A stretch of DNA of 64,000 nucleotides, from the NCBI GenBank assembly GCA_002721895.1, contig PBLV01000011.1:1-64000 (forward strand), in the 5' to 3' direction. Shown piece by piece: positions 26,532 through 35,587 of the stretch. The notes under the pieces are model-generated. The model ran no database searches. It had not been told where the DNA came from and saw only the letters and a list, made by a program, of their open reading frames with translations. The DNA comes from Verrucomicrobiales bacterium (lineage in GTDB: Bacteria; Verrucomicrobiota; Verrucomicrobiae; Limisphaerales; UBA1100). Positions within the stretch are counted from its first letter, which is position 1. Every line of letters starts with the position of its first letter. The translations under genes were made by a program, and so were the position numbers.

Positions 26532-29500
26532 CTACCGGTTCAACCGCAGCTCATCCAGGTATCTTGTCGCGACCTTTGCCGCATTGGTTTTGGGAAAACG
26601 TTTGATTACATCCTTCAGCCGCTCCTCCGCCTCCTCATTCTTCCGTTGCGCAATGAAAATTCGCCCCATCTCCAGCACCGCCTTGGCCCGCATGTCCGGG
26701 TAACCCTGCGCATTGATCTCCACGCTCAGAAACTCCGCCATGGCCTTGTCGTAATCCGTCAGGTTAAACCAACATTCCCCAATCTGGTACCGCGCCTGGA
26801 CCATCCACTTGTCCTGCCGCACCGGGTTGTTGCCCTCGCGCGGAAGCAGTTGGTTGTATTCCCCAATCGCCTGTTTGTATTTCATCTGCTTCTCCAGCGC
26901 CCGCGCCATGCCGTAGCGAGCGTTCCGAGTCCACTGGCTTTCCCGATATTGTTCGAGGAATTTCCGGTAACTCTCCTGCGCCTCCTTGTGCTGCCCCGTC
27001 AGATTTTGGGTTTCCCCCAATCGCAACAGGATGGATTCAGCCAAGCCCGCGGGCACCCCCTTCGCCTTGTAAGCCGTCAGGAAATGCTCCCTCGCCGGCA
27101 CGGATTCCGTGAGGGCCAGTCGCGACTCCGCCGCCTGAAATAGGATTGAAGGCATCAACTTGGATTCCACGGCGCGAGGAATCAGAGCCTCGAACATCTT
27201 CGCGCTGGACTCGTAATCACGCTTCTTGAAATGCGCGCTCGCGAGCTGATATTCCAGTTCGAACTTCAACTCCGGCTTCTTCACCGTTTTCATGGTTTCA
27301 GTCAACTTGGCGATCACCGCATCCTGCGCCCCCACATCCAAGTTCAATTCCGCCAGCTCCGACTGCACCTTGGTCGCCAGTTCGCTTTCCGGATACTGCT
27401 TAAGCAACAGTTCGTAACGCTCCGTCGCCTCCTTGTTGCGTTTCATCGAACGCTCGCACCACGCCCATTCATACGCTGCCTTGTCGGCAAACTGCGCCTT
27501 GGCGTGGTTCTCCACCACCTGCTTGAAAAAACCCGCGGCCGTTCCCCAGTTCTTGACCCGCGCGTACGAAAGTCCAGTGTAGTACAGAATCAAGTCCCGC
27601 CGCGGGTGTTCGCGGTACTGGTTGGCCACGTTTTGCAGATGCTTGGCTGAGTTCTCGTAGTCCTTCGCCTCAACCAGCGCGATCCCCTGTTGTAGGGCTG
27701 CGCTGGCCGCTAGCGAACTGCCGTCCTTGGCCTTGCGCCCGCCGCTGTTTGCCGCCGCAATGCCAAAATGATTAGCCGACTCCTTAAACCGGTTCTCCTT
27801 GAAATCAATCCAGCCCAGATAATAGTGTACCCGGCCCAGTTCAGTACCTGAGGCCGGGAAGAACTTGCTGTTCTTGTTATTACGCTCATTTACAAAACGC
27901 TCCAACACACCCCGCGCGCGCTTCAACTCATCCGCATCATACAACAGCTTGCCCTGTTCCGAAAGCCCCAGCGCCAAGTGCGGCGTCTCCGAGCCATAGT
28001 TGCCCACGAGATGTTGCAACTGCTCCACCGCCTCCGCTCCCCGGCCCAAGCGCGCCAAGGCCACGCCCTGCTGAACCAGTGCCGCGTCCAGATTTGGCCC
28101 CTTCAGCAACTTGGGTTTCTGGTTTGGGTTTTTCTTCTCCTCAAAATGGGTGGCGATGAATGCCTCAAATGGCTTGATGGCCTCCGCCCATTGGCCCAGC
28201 CGAAAGTAATTTTCGCCCACCACAAACGACAGCTGCGCAAATAACTGCCCGTCCGGGTTGCGCGCCAGCAGCGGAACCGCGCGCTTGTTGGATTCCGCCC
28301 ACTGCTGTTTGTGGTGATGCACCTGGGCAATCCTGAACTCCGCCGCCAATCGCTGGTCATGGGTCTTTTCTGTCGTCAGGAAAGTCGTATAGGCCGTCAC
28401 CGATTCATCCAGCCGGTTGAGCAGGAACAGGTTTTCCGCGTGTAAAAAACGGACATCCCCAATCAGCGGGCTCTTGGCCCTTTCACGAATAAACCGATCC
28501 GTGGTCTGGAAACTGGGATTGAATTGCTTGAGTTTGTGCTGGCAAATCGCCTGCTGGCTCATCACTTCATCCATCTGCCCGTAATCCCCGCGCCGCTGCT
28601 GTATGCGCACCAGCAGCTTCAAGGCGCCTGTCCAGTCAGGATTGGACTGCAGCATCAGGGCGTTGGCGTACTCAAAATCAATGTCCGCCACAATCGATGT
28701 CCGTGGCTGGCCCGGCTTGGGCTGAAACCCTTTCTTGTACCATTCCTTATCAATTGCCGACCGCAACGCATTGGCCGCCTCAGCAAACTTGCCGTTGCGC
28801 GAATACAACCGACCTCGCCAGAGATAAGCCCGCCCGGCGACCTCATCATTGCCCTGCCCCAAGCCATTGAACCGCTGGTCCGCCTTTCCCGTCTCATTCT
28901 GCTCCATCAAGCACCGCGCCACCTTAATCTGTGCCTCACGCACACGCGGATCCTCATTGGCCGGTTTCTTGTTGTCCTTCAAAAAAATCTCATAGTCCGC
29001 CTGCGCCTCCTCCCATTTCTTCTGATTGAACTTCACCGTTCCCAACCGGTACTGGCAATCGACCGCATCCTCACCCCGCAATCCCGCCAGTGCCGACTGC
29101 AGCGATTTCTCCCCCAAATCCAGTTTGCCATTCGCCACGTGACATTCCCCCAACAAGTAGTCCAAGCGAGTTTCCCACGCCGCCGATTTCTCGGTGGAAG
29201 CCGTCACTCGCGCCTTGGTCAATGCCGCAATAGCCTCCGGATATTTCTCCAGCTTGTACTGTGCAAACCCTTCCTGATATCCAGCCCTAATAGCCTGTGG
29301 CGCCGTCGGCTGGACCGTTGCCACCTTGCGCGCCCACAAAACCGTCTTGTCCCAGTCTTTCTTGGCAAAGAACAAGTCCGCCACCGCCGCGGTCGCGCCC
29401 GTCCGATGCACACCCGCCTTGAGGTTACTTGCGGCCGCAATCAACCGGGCCTGCGCCTCGTCCCGTTTATTTGTGAACAGAAGACACTGCGCGTGCAACA

Positions 29501-29825
29501 AAGTCAGCCGACCCCGTTCAATCTTTGAATCCAACTTCTTCTCATCCAACAACCGCTTGAACTCACCCACCGCCCGGTCGTATTGCTTCAGCTTGAACTG
29601 GCTCAACCCCAGACCATATCGCGCCAGATGCGCCTTTTCGTGCGCTGCGTACGCCGCCAGAAATTTCTGATAATTCCCCGCCGCAATTGGATACAGCATT
29701 CGATTGTAGGCGGCATTCGCGGCAAAATAGAGTTCCAATGCGGGATCAGCCTTGGGTTGCGCGAATAGGGAAGGAGCCAGCGTGCCAGCCAGTAGAAGAA
29801 CCACCGCCGATAGAGAAGTTCTCAT
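26532..29825 (-). CDS. Large secreted TPR-repeat protein, first gene of the ExbBD operon
   Basis: 1097 residues from the ATG at 29825, which gives a signal peptide ending near LFA-QPK. The frame is open 32 codons further up but without a signal. The rest is TPR-like helical repeats, about 20 units (for example YGLGLSQFKLKQYDRAVGEFKRLL), similar to the YbgF/BamD-type TPR proteins that accompany Tol-Pal and ExbBD systems. Probable periplasmic scaffold for the two propeller-toroid proteins or for the outer-membrane partner. No Shine-Dalgarno sequence precedes the start; a promoter placed very close suggests a leaderless message. Confidence 0.85.
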   Translation of the reverse strand: MRTSLSAVVLLLAGTLAPSLFAQPKADPALELYFAANAAYNRMLYPIAAGNYQKFLAAYAAHEKAHLARYGLGLSQFKLKQYDRAVGEFKRLLDEKKLDSKIERGRLTLLHAQCLLFTNKRDEAQARLIAAASNLKAGVHRTGATAAVADLFFAKKDWDKTVLWARKVATVQPTAPQAIRAGYQEGFAQYKLEKYPEAIAALTKARVTASTEKSAAWETRLDYLLGECHVANGKLDLGEKSLQSALAGLRGEDAVDCQYRLGTVKFNQKKWEEAQADYEIFLKDNKKPANEDPRVREAQIKVARCLMEQNETGKADQRFNGLGQGNDEVAGRAYLWRGRLYSRNGKFAEAANALRSAIDKEWYKKGFQPKPGQPRTSIVADIDFEYANALMLQSNPDWTGALKLLVRIQQRRGDYGQMDEVMSQQAICQHKLKQFNPSFQTTDRFIRERAKSPLIGDVRFLHAENLFLLNRLDESVTAYTTFLTTEKTHDQRLAAEFRIAQVHHHKQQWAESNKRAVPLLARNPDGQLFAQLSFVVGENYFRLGQWAEAIKPFEAFIATHFEEKKNPNQKPKLLKGPNLDAALVQQGVALARLGRGAEAVEQLQHLVGNYGSETPHLALGLSEQGKLLYDADELKRARGVLERFVNERNNKNSKFFPASGTELGRVHYYLGWIDFKENRFKESANHFGIAAANSGGRKAKDGSSLAASAALQQGIALVEAKDYENSAKHLQNVANQYREHPRRDLILYYTGLSYARVKNWGTAAGFFKQVVENHAKAQFADKAAYEWAWCERSMKRNKEATERYELLLKQYPESELATKVQSELAELNLDVGAQDAVIAKLTETMKTVKKPELKFELEYQLASAHFKKRDYESSAKMFEALIPRAVESKLMPSILFQAAESRLALTESVPAREHFLTAYKAKGVPAGLAESILLRLGETQNLTGQHKEAQESYRKFLEQYRESQWTRNARYGMARALEKQMKYKQAIGEYNQLLPREGNNPVRQDKWMVQARYQIGECWFNLTDYDKAMAEFLSVEINAQGYPDMRAKAVLEMGRIFIAQRKNEEAEERLKDVIKRFPKTNAAKVATRYLDELRLNR

Positions 29826-29831
29826 GCGCGG

Positions 29832-29860
29832 AAGTATTGAACACCCTCGACTCATGTCAA
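29832..29860 (-). promoter_or_regulatory. Candidate promoter of the TPR-ExbBD operon
   Basis: Minus strand: perfect -35 TTGACA (29855-29860), 17-nt spacer, ATACTT as a weak -10 (29832-29837). The predicted start falls at about the ATG (29825), implying a leaderless mRNA. The -10 match is poor, so this is tentative. Confidence 0.4.
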
Positions 29861-29948
29861 GCCCACGCACCGATGAATAAGCCCTCTTTCTCATCGTCAG
29901 TTTCCAGAGGTGGGTGCCCACCGGATATCACAGAAAATAAGCGGGAAA

Positions 29949-31907
29949 ATGAAATGGCTCGGAACATATATCCTTGGTGCTGCCAGTGTTTGCCGCCTGA
30001 TGGGCGCAGATCCTGCCGATGTGACTTTTTTCGAGGAGAAAATCCGGCCGATATTGGCGGAGAAATGTTATAAGTGCCACTCGGATCGCGCGCAGAAGTT
30101 GAAGGGGGATCTCAAGCTCGATTCGCGCGCGGCGATTTTGAAGGGCGGCGAGGAAGGGCCCTCGGTCACGGTGGGCAAGCCGAACGAGAGTCTTTTGATA
30201 AAAGCCATTCGCCACGAGATTCCCGACTTGGAAATGCCGCCCAAGGAAAAGCTGCCGGCGGCGGTGATCAAGGATTTCGAGCAATGGGTCGCGCGCGGCG
30301 CGGTGTTTCCCGAGGGCGCGAAGAAGGTCGATGTCGCGTGGTGGGATCGCGTGAATGACAAAAGGCTGTTGCCGAAGGGAAAATCCATCGCCGAGGTGGT
30401 GGATCATTATGTGGATGCCAAGCTCGCTGCCAACAAGGTGAAACCCGTCGATGCCGCGGACGATTACGAGTTCATCCGCCGCACCACGCTCGATCTCGCC
30501 GGTCGCATCCCCACCGTGCCGGAGCTGGAAAAATTCGTCGCCGACAAGGCCAAAGACAAACGCGCGAAACTGGTCGACCACCTGATGGCCTCCGAATCCT
30601 TCCTGCGCCACCAAGCCATCGAGTTCAACTGGCTGCTGATGGACAAGCAGGACAGCAAAATGGCCAACTACCTCACCACAGCCCTGAAGGAGGGGCGGTC
30701 TTGGGACAAGATTTTCCGCGAGGTGATTTTGCCGAATCAAGCGGATGAAAAGCAGCGGGATGCGGCGGTGTTCATCAAGGAGCGCGTGAAGGATACGGAC
30801 GTGCTCACGGTGGAGGTGAGCGTGAAGTTTTTCGGCATCAATGTTTCGTGCGCGCGCTGTCACGATCATCCCGAGGTGCCGTCTTGGAAGCAGGATCACT
30901 ATTATGGAATGAAGTCCTTTTTTAATCGGACGTTTGACAACGGCGATTTCTTTGGCGAGCGCGAGTACGGGCAGGTGAGTTTCACGACGACGAAAGGGGA
31001 ATCGAAAAAGGCGAAGTTGATGTTTTTGTCCGGCAGCGAGTTGAAGGAGCCGGAAGCCAAGGATCCGGACAAGAAGGCGAAGGATGCGGAGAAAAAGCGG
31101 AACGAGAAATTTAAGAAGGACAAAAAGCCGTTGCCGGTGCCGAAGTTCAGCCGTCGCGCGCAGCTCGTGGACGCAGGGCTGAAGCCGGGCGATGACGGCT
31201 TCTTCGCGCGGTCGATCGTGAACCGCTTGTGGCACCAGATGTTTGGGCACGGCTTGGTGATGCCGCTGGATCAACTGCACGGGGCGAATAGCCCGAGCCA
31301 TCCCGAGCTGCTCCAGTGGCTCGCGCGCGATCTCATTGAGCACGACTACGACCTACGCCGCACGATCCGCGGCTTGGCGCAAAGCAAGGCGTATGCCCGC
31401 GCCAGTCGCTGGGGCGATTCGCAGCGCCCGTCACCCTCGTACTTCGCCGTCGCTATGCCGCGGGCGATGACACCCCACCAATATGGCGCCTCGCTTGCCA
31501 TCGCGGTGCAGGATCCGGGCGATATCGCCAAGCAACCGACCGCTGAGCAAGCCAAGCGCATCGCCGGCTGGGAAAAGCACGGGCACGGTTGGGCGAGCCA
31601 ATTCGAGCGTCCGCGCGAGCTGTTTCAAATCAGCGTTGACGAGGCGCTGTACCTCAGCAACAACGACCGCATTCGCCGCGAACTGCTCGCCGAAAGCGGC
31701 AAGCTCGTCGGTAATCTCCTCAAGCTCAAGGACCGCCGCGAACGCATCGAGGCCGCCTGGCTCGCCGCGCTCTCCCGCAAACCCGCCAAGGACGAACTCA
31801 ATGCCGTCGAAGACTACCTCACCGCCCGCGACGACCGGCTCGCCGAAGCATGGAAACAAATCGTCTGGTCCCTCCTCACCAGCGCGGAAATGCGGTTTAA
31901 TCATTGA
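29949..31907 (+). CDS. Cytochrome-like (CxxCH) DUF1549/DUF1553 protein
   Basis: 652 residues. The ATG at 29949 gives a signal peptide (MKWLGTYILGAASV...). A cytochrome-c-type CYKCH motif at 40-44 is in the short N-terminal PSD1-like domain. DUF1549 follows at about 130-340, with a second CxxCH (CARCHDHP) and the GMKSFFNR string. DUF1553 runs from about 395 (NRLWHQMFGHGLV) to the end (LLTSAEMRFNH). These proteins are almost confined to PVC bacteria and are thought to be periplasmic, but their chemistry is unproven. Divergent from the TPR operon. First gene of a long cluster. Confidence 0.9.
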   Translation: MKWLGTYILGAASVCRLMGADPADVTFFEEKIRPILAEKCYKCHSDRAQKLKGDLKLDSRAAILKGGEEGPSVTVGKPNESLLIKAIRHEIPDLEMPPKEKLPAAVIKDFEQWVARGAVFPEGAKKVDVAWWDRVNDKRLLPKGKSIAEVVDHYVDAKLAANKVKPVDAADDYEFIRRTTLDLAGRIPTVPELEKFVADKAKDKRAKLVDHLMASESFLRHQAIEFNWLLMDKQDSKMANYLTTALKEGRSWDKIFREVILPNQADEKQRDAAVFIKERVKDTDVLTVEVSVKFFGINVSCARCHDHPEVPSWKQDHYYGMKSFFNRTFDNGDFFGEREYGQVSFTTTKGESKKAKLMFLSGSELKEPEAKDPDKKAKDAEKKRNEKFKKDKKPLPVPKFSRRAQLVDAGLKPGDDGFFARSIVNRLWHQMFGHGLVMPLDQLHGANSPSHPELLQWLARDLIEHDYDLRRTIRGLAQSKAYARASRWGDSQRPSPSYFAVAMPRAMTPHQYGASLAIAVQDPGDIAKQPTAEQAKRIAGWEKHGHGWASQFERPRELFQISVDEALYLSNNDRIRRELLAESGKLVGNLLKLKDRRERIEAAWLAALSRKPAKDELNAVEDYLTARDDRLAEAWKQIVWSLLTSAEMRFNH

Positions 31908-31951
31908 CCGGCTGGCTTGCTTTTTTCGTTCGTCGTCGCTAGAGTTTCACC

Positions 31952-32176
31952 ATGAGCTACGAGGATTACATCGAGGTGCGTCGTGAAGTGCGCAGCGGCA
32001 AACCCTGCTTCAAGGGTACGCGCATCACGGTTTATGATGTGTTGGAGTACCTCGCCGGCGGCATGGCGGAAGCAGAATTGTTGGAGGAGTTTCCCGCACT
32101 GACACCGGAGCACATTCGCGCGGCGCTGGCGTTTGCCGCGGCGCGTGAGCGGCGGCTGGCATCGGGGCTGGCGTGA
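31952..32176 (+). CDS. DUF433 antitoxin-like protein
   Basis: 74 residues with the DUF433 pattern: KPCFKGTRITVYDVLEYLAGGMAEAELLEEFPALTPEHIRAAL. Such proteins are winged-helix DNA-binding antitoxins paired with DUF5615 (PIN-like) toxins. Its stop overlaps the GTG of the next gene. It probably binds its own promoter. Confidence 0.85.
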   Translation: MSYEDYIEVRREVRSGKPCFKGTRITVYDVLEYLAGGMAEAELLEEFPALTPEHIRAALAFAAARERRLASGLA

Positions 32177-32511
32177 AACTGCTCCTCGATGAAAACCTTA
32201 GCCATCGCTTGACGGCGCGGTTGTCTGCGGCATTTCCAAGAACCCAGCATGTGGATGACTTGAACATGCGCGGCCAGCCGGACACCCTGATCTGGGATCG
32301 AGCTGCGCGGGATGGGTTCGTAATCGTCTCGAAGGATGATGACTTTCGCCAACTCAGCCAATTCCGCGGGGCGCCACCGAAAGTCGTTTGGCTGGTGGTG
32401 GGCAATGCGGGCACGGGAGAAATCGCAAAAATGATTCTCGATCAGCAAAAGGCGATCGAACAATTTGCATCGCACCCCGAGGACGCACTCTTGACTTTGC
32501 GATTAGACTAA
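32173..32511 (+). CDS. DUF5615 PIN-like toxin
   Basis: 112 residues, GTG start overlapping the antitoxin stop by 4 nt. MKLLLDENLS at the N-terminus and VSKDDDF near residue 55 carry the acidic residues expected of Mut7-C/PIN-like nucleases. It forms a canonical toxin-antitoxin module with the DUF433 protein. An RNase target is likely, but unknown. Confidence 0.85.
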   Translation: MKLLLDENLSHRLTARLSAAFPRTQHVDDLNMRGQPDTLIWDRAARDGFVIVSKDDDFRQLSQFRGAPPKVVWLVVGNAGTGEIAKMILDQQKAIEQFASHPEDALLTLRLD

Positions 32512-32555
32512 ATGAATCCACCGGCCCATGCGTCCAAACAACGAGTATTTGAATC

Positions 32556-33863
32556 ATGAAAGAGGGAAACAACTTTTGCGGGTCGGCCGAGCATGATGTC
32601 AGCCGGCGGGCGTTTCTCGGCACGATGGGTGCGGCGGGGCTGGTGGGCACTTCCGGCGCGGTGCATGCGCTCAGCGAAAAGGGGCTGACCGGTGCGCTTA
32701 AAAACAGCAAAAAACGGGTGATTTTGCTGTGGCTCGCGGGCGGCTCCAGCCAGCTGGAAACGTGGGATCCCAAGCCCGGCGCAGTGACCGGCGGACCCTT
32801 CGCCGACATCGGCACCGACATCCCCGGCGTGCGCATCAGCGAGCTCATGCCGCAAATGGCCAAGCGCATGAAACACTCGTGCATCGTCCGTTCGCTCAAC
32901 ACTCGCGACGGCGGCCATGGCGGCGGTGCGCAGATGATGATGCGCGGGCGCAAGGATGAGCCGAATCTCAAGTATCCGGATCTCGGCGCGGTGGTCGCGC
33001 GGGAGTTGGGCCAAATGGACAGTCAGGTTCCAGATTACGTCAATTTTTATACCAGCACGGAGGGCCGCAATTCCGCGCGTGTATCACCGGGCTTTCTCGG
33101 GGCGCGGTATGGCGCGATTCATTTGCACGACGGCGAAAAGCTCACGCTGCCGAACATCAAGAAGCTGGACAGCATTACGCAGGGCGACCACGAGGCGCGG
33201 GCGCAGTTGCGGCGGTTCCTGAGCGACCGCTTCGAGCAGGGGCGCGAGCTGCCGGTGGTGAAAAGCCACGCCGCCGCTTACGCGCGCGTGCACGGGTTGA
33301 TGAGCAGCGAGAAGCTTTTCGACCTGTCGAGCGAGCCGAAAAAGATTCGCGAAATGTACGGGCCCACACAGTTTGGCGAGCAGGTGTTGATGGCGCGGCG
33401 CATGGTGGAGGCTGGCGTGCCGTTCGTACGTGTGAGCCGCGCGTGGTGGGACAGCCACGGGCAGAATTTCGAGACGCACCTCGAGTTGGTGCCGGAGTTG
33501 GACCGCGTGCTTGCCGCGCTCATTGACGACCTCAAGCAACGCGGCATGCTCGACGATGTGCTCATCGTCACCATGGGCGAATTCGGTCGCACGCCGCGCA
33601 TCAACGGCAGCCTCGGTCGTGACCACTTTGCCACTGCGTGGAGTGCCTCGCTGCACGGTTGCGGCGTGAAGGGTGGTGCGGTTTACGGCAAGACCGATGC
33701 CAAGGGCGAGAAGGTCACCGAGGGCGAGATTGGCGCGGGCGAATTTTTCGCCACCATCCTCGAGGCGGCGGGCATCGATCACACCAAGGAATACCACGTC
33801 GGCGCACGGCCCATCCCGCTGGTCAACCCCGGTATCAAGCCCATCAAGGAAGTGTTGGCGTAA
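32556..33863 (+). CDS. DUF1501 family protein, Tat-exported
   Basis: 435 residues. Tat signal SRRAFLGTMGAAGLVG near 16-32. DUF1501 motifs: LWLAGGSSQLETWDPKPG near 53, PEFGRTPRIN-type MGEFGRTPRINGSLGRDHF near 340 and LHGCGVKGGAVYG near 367. It is the 'short' DUF1501 class that pairs with DUF1549/DUF1553 proteins, here the one at 29949-31907, from which it is now separated by the toxin-antitoxin pair. Periplasmic; function unproven. Confidence 0.92.
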   Translation: MKEGNNFCGSAEHDVSRRAFLGTMGAAGLVGTSGAVHALSEKGLTGALKNSKKRVILLWLAGGSSQLETWDPKPGAVTGGPFADIGTDIPGVRISELMPQMAKRMKHSCIVRSLNTRDGGHGGGAQMMMRGRKDEPNLKYPDLGAVVARELGQMDSQVPDYVNFYTSTEGRNSARVSPGFLGARYGAIHLHDGEKLTLPNIKKLDSITQGDHEARAQLRRFLSDRFEQGRELPVVKSHAAAYARVHGLMSSEKLFDLSSEPKKIREMYGPTQFGEQVLMARRMVEAGVPFVRVSRAWWDSHGQNFETHLELVPELDRVLAALIDDLKQRGMLDDVLIVTMGEFGRTPRINGSLGRDHFATAWSASLHGCGVKGGAVYGKTDAKGEKVTEGEIGAGEFFATILEAAGIDHTKEYHVGARPIPLVNPGIKPIKEVLA

Positions 33864-33880
33864 CCTCAACCATTCACGAC

Positions 33881-34903
33881 ATGGCGGACGACAAGAGCAC
33901 CAATTTTAAGGTCAAGAAAGACTTCGGGCGCAGCGATATCTGCTTCAGCATGGCGCGCGAGCCCGGCACAGGCAAATGCTACGTGGGCAGTAGCGACGGT
34001 GGCGTGTATCACATGGATCTTGCCAGTGACAAGCCCGAGCCCAAGCGCTGCGAAGGCGAAGGTCATAGTAGTTATGTGACGGGGACGACGTTGACGGCGA
34101 AGCACATCGTCACCGGTGCGTGGGACCGTCATCTTGCATGGTGGGATCGCGAGAGCGGCAAGCTTGTCCGCCGCCAAAAGGCGCACGACAAATGGTTGCG
34201 CGGCGTGGAGGTGTCACCCGACGGCAAACTCATTGCGAGCGTCGCCGACGACATGGTTTGCCGCCTGTGGAATGCCGAAACCGGCAAGCTCGTCCGCGAG
34301 CTGCGCGGGCACAAGAAACAGACGCCGCACAATTATCCGAGCATGCTTTTCTGCGCGGTGTTCAGCCCGGATGGAAACCGGCTCGCCACCGCCGACAAGC
34401 CCGGGCAAATCGTGATATGGGACGTGAAGACCGGCAAACAACTGCAGACTTGCGAGTCACCCGGCATGTACACGTGGGACCCCAAGCAGCGTCGCCATTC
34501 CATCGGCGGCATTCGCAGCCTGCGCTTTTCGCCCGACGGCAAAGTGCTCACCGCCGGCGGCATTGGCCAGATTGGCAACATTGACCATCTCGGCGCCAAA
34601 TCGCGGCTGGAGTTTTTCGAACTGGGCAAAGACGAAAAAGGAAAGTCGCTCAAGGTCATTGAGGCGGGCGACAAGTTCAAAGGGCTCGTCGAGCATATGG
34701 AATATCATCCGGAGAAGAAGTGGCTCCTTGCTGGTGGCGGCGACCACAACGGCTGGTTACTCTTCATCGACCCCGATGCGCTGAAAATCACCCGCTCCGA
34801 AAAAGCCCCGATGCACATTCACGAGTTTAACCTCAACGAGACCGCCGACAAAATCTACGCCGTCGGCCACAACAAGCTCGCCCGCTGGGAACTCGAGGCA
34901 TGA
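33881..34903 (+). CDS. WD40-repeat protein
   Basis: 340 residues. Start ATG at 33881, 17 nt after the DUF1501 stop; the longer frame upstream is a shadow. No signal peptide. WD40-like blades are clear, for example HIVTGAWDRHLAWWDRESGKLV and GNRLATADKPGQIVIWDVKTGKQL. A seven-blade propeller probably fills the whole length. Likely a protein-interaction platform for the cluster; without a signal peptide it may be cytoplasmic, unlike its neighbours. Confidence 0.85.
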   Translation: MADDKSTNFKVKKDFGRSDICFSMAREPGTGKCYVGSSDGGVYHMDLASDKPEPKRCEGEGHSSYVTGTTLTAKHIVTGAWDRHLAWWDRESGKLVRRQKAHDKWLRGVEVSPDGKLIASVADDMVCRLWNAETGKLVRELRGHKKQTPHNYPSMLFCAVFSPDGNRLATADKPGQIVIWDVKTGKQLQTCESPGMYTWDPKQRRHSIGGIRSLRFSPDGKVLTAGGIGQIGNIDHLGAKSRLEFFELGKDEKGKSLKVIEAGDKFKGLVEHMEYHPEKKWLLAGGGDHNGWLLFIDPDALKITRSEKAPMHIHEFNLNETADKIYAVGHNKLARWELEA

Positions 34904-34942
34904 TGGCTTGAATCACGCGATTGTTTTCGATAGTCTTCGGAC

Positions 34943-35347
34943 GTGAGGAGCATTTCCCGAAGATTCCCTCAAGTTCTGCTCTTGCTTACTGTTTTGATTT
35001 GTTTGGCGTGCCCAACCATGCGCCCTCCCCAGCCTGTCAATGCCCGCGAAGCTGAAATTGCACAGATTTTCCGTGACATGGGCGGTGTGGTGCGTGTGGA
35101 TACACAAGGCAAGGTCAATGAGGTCATCCTCGCTCGCACAGCCGTCCGTGATGATGATCTACTTCTGCTGAAGGAATTATCAAACCTCCGAATTCTCTCG
35201 CTGGCTCATACGCGCATCACTCCGGCCGGCTTGGAGCATCTAAAGCAACTGCGCCAGCTAAAAACCCTGCTCCTTTATAAGACCGCGACCTTCGCCGCCG
35301 TCGATTCTCTCCGGGAAGCCATGCCGTGGTGTATCATCACTGACTAA
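34943..35347 (+). CDS. Short leucine-rich-repeat lipoprotein-like protein
   Basis: 134 residues, GTG start at 34943. N-terminal signal with a lipobox-like LICLAC around residues 18-23. The C-terminal half has two leucine-rich repeats (LSNLRILSLAHTRITPAGLEHLKQL). Short LRR proteins of this type are common beside PVC gene clusters and have no known function. Confidence 0.6.
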   Translation: MRSISRRFPQVLLLLTVLICLACPTMRPPQPVNAREAEIAQIFRDMGGVVRVDTQGKVNEVILARTAVRDDDLLLLKELSNLRILSLAHTRITPAGLEHLKQLRQLKTLLLYKTATFAAVDSLREAMPWCIITD

Positions 35348-35399
35348 CACCAGGCCTTTGCCCTTGTACGGCACCGCACACCTGCTAGAATGACCGCGT

Positions 35400-35576
35400 A
35401 TGGAGTTCTTGAAAGCATTCGGATTGATCACCCTCATGGGCGTCGTGATGGGCGCAAGTGTCGTGATTCTTGCCAAAGGCGGCACATTGTTTGCGGCCGT
35501 TCCATTTTTCGCCAACCTAGGCATTGGCGTCTGGGCGTTCACTAAATGGGGCTGCCTACCCTCGGGCGGCCATTAG
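35400..35576 (+). CDS. Small two-helix membrane protein (58 residues)
   Basis: ATG at 35400 to TAG at 35574-35576. Two hydrophobic segments (about 7-25 and 30-49) separated by KGG. No recognised family. It stops 12 nt before the next DUF1501 start. A ribosome-binding site is not obvious, so it is tentative. Confidence 0.5.
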   Translation: MEFLKAFGLITLMGVVMGASVVILAKGGTLFAAVPFFANLGIGVWAFTKWGCLPSGGH

Positions 35577-35587
35577 GAGAATACAGC

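Noticed and set aside
29928..31343. 471-residue minus-strand frame
   Set aside because: Antisense shadow of the cytochrome-like DUF1549/DUF1553 gene.
31908..31930. T-run after the DUF1549/DUF1553 stop, as a terminator
   Set aside because: No stable stem precedes the T-run.
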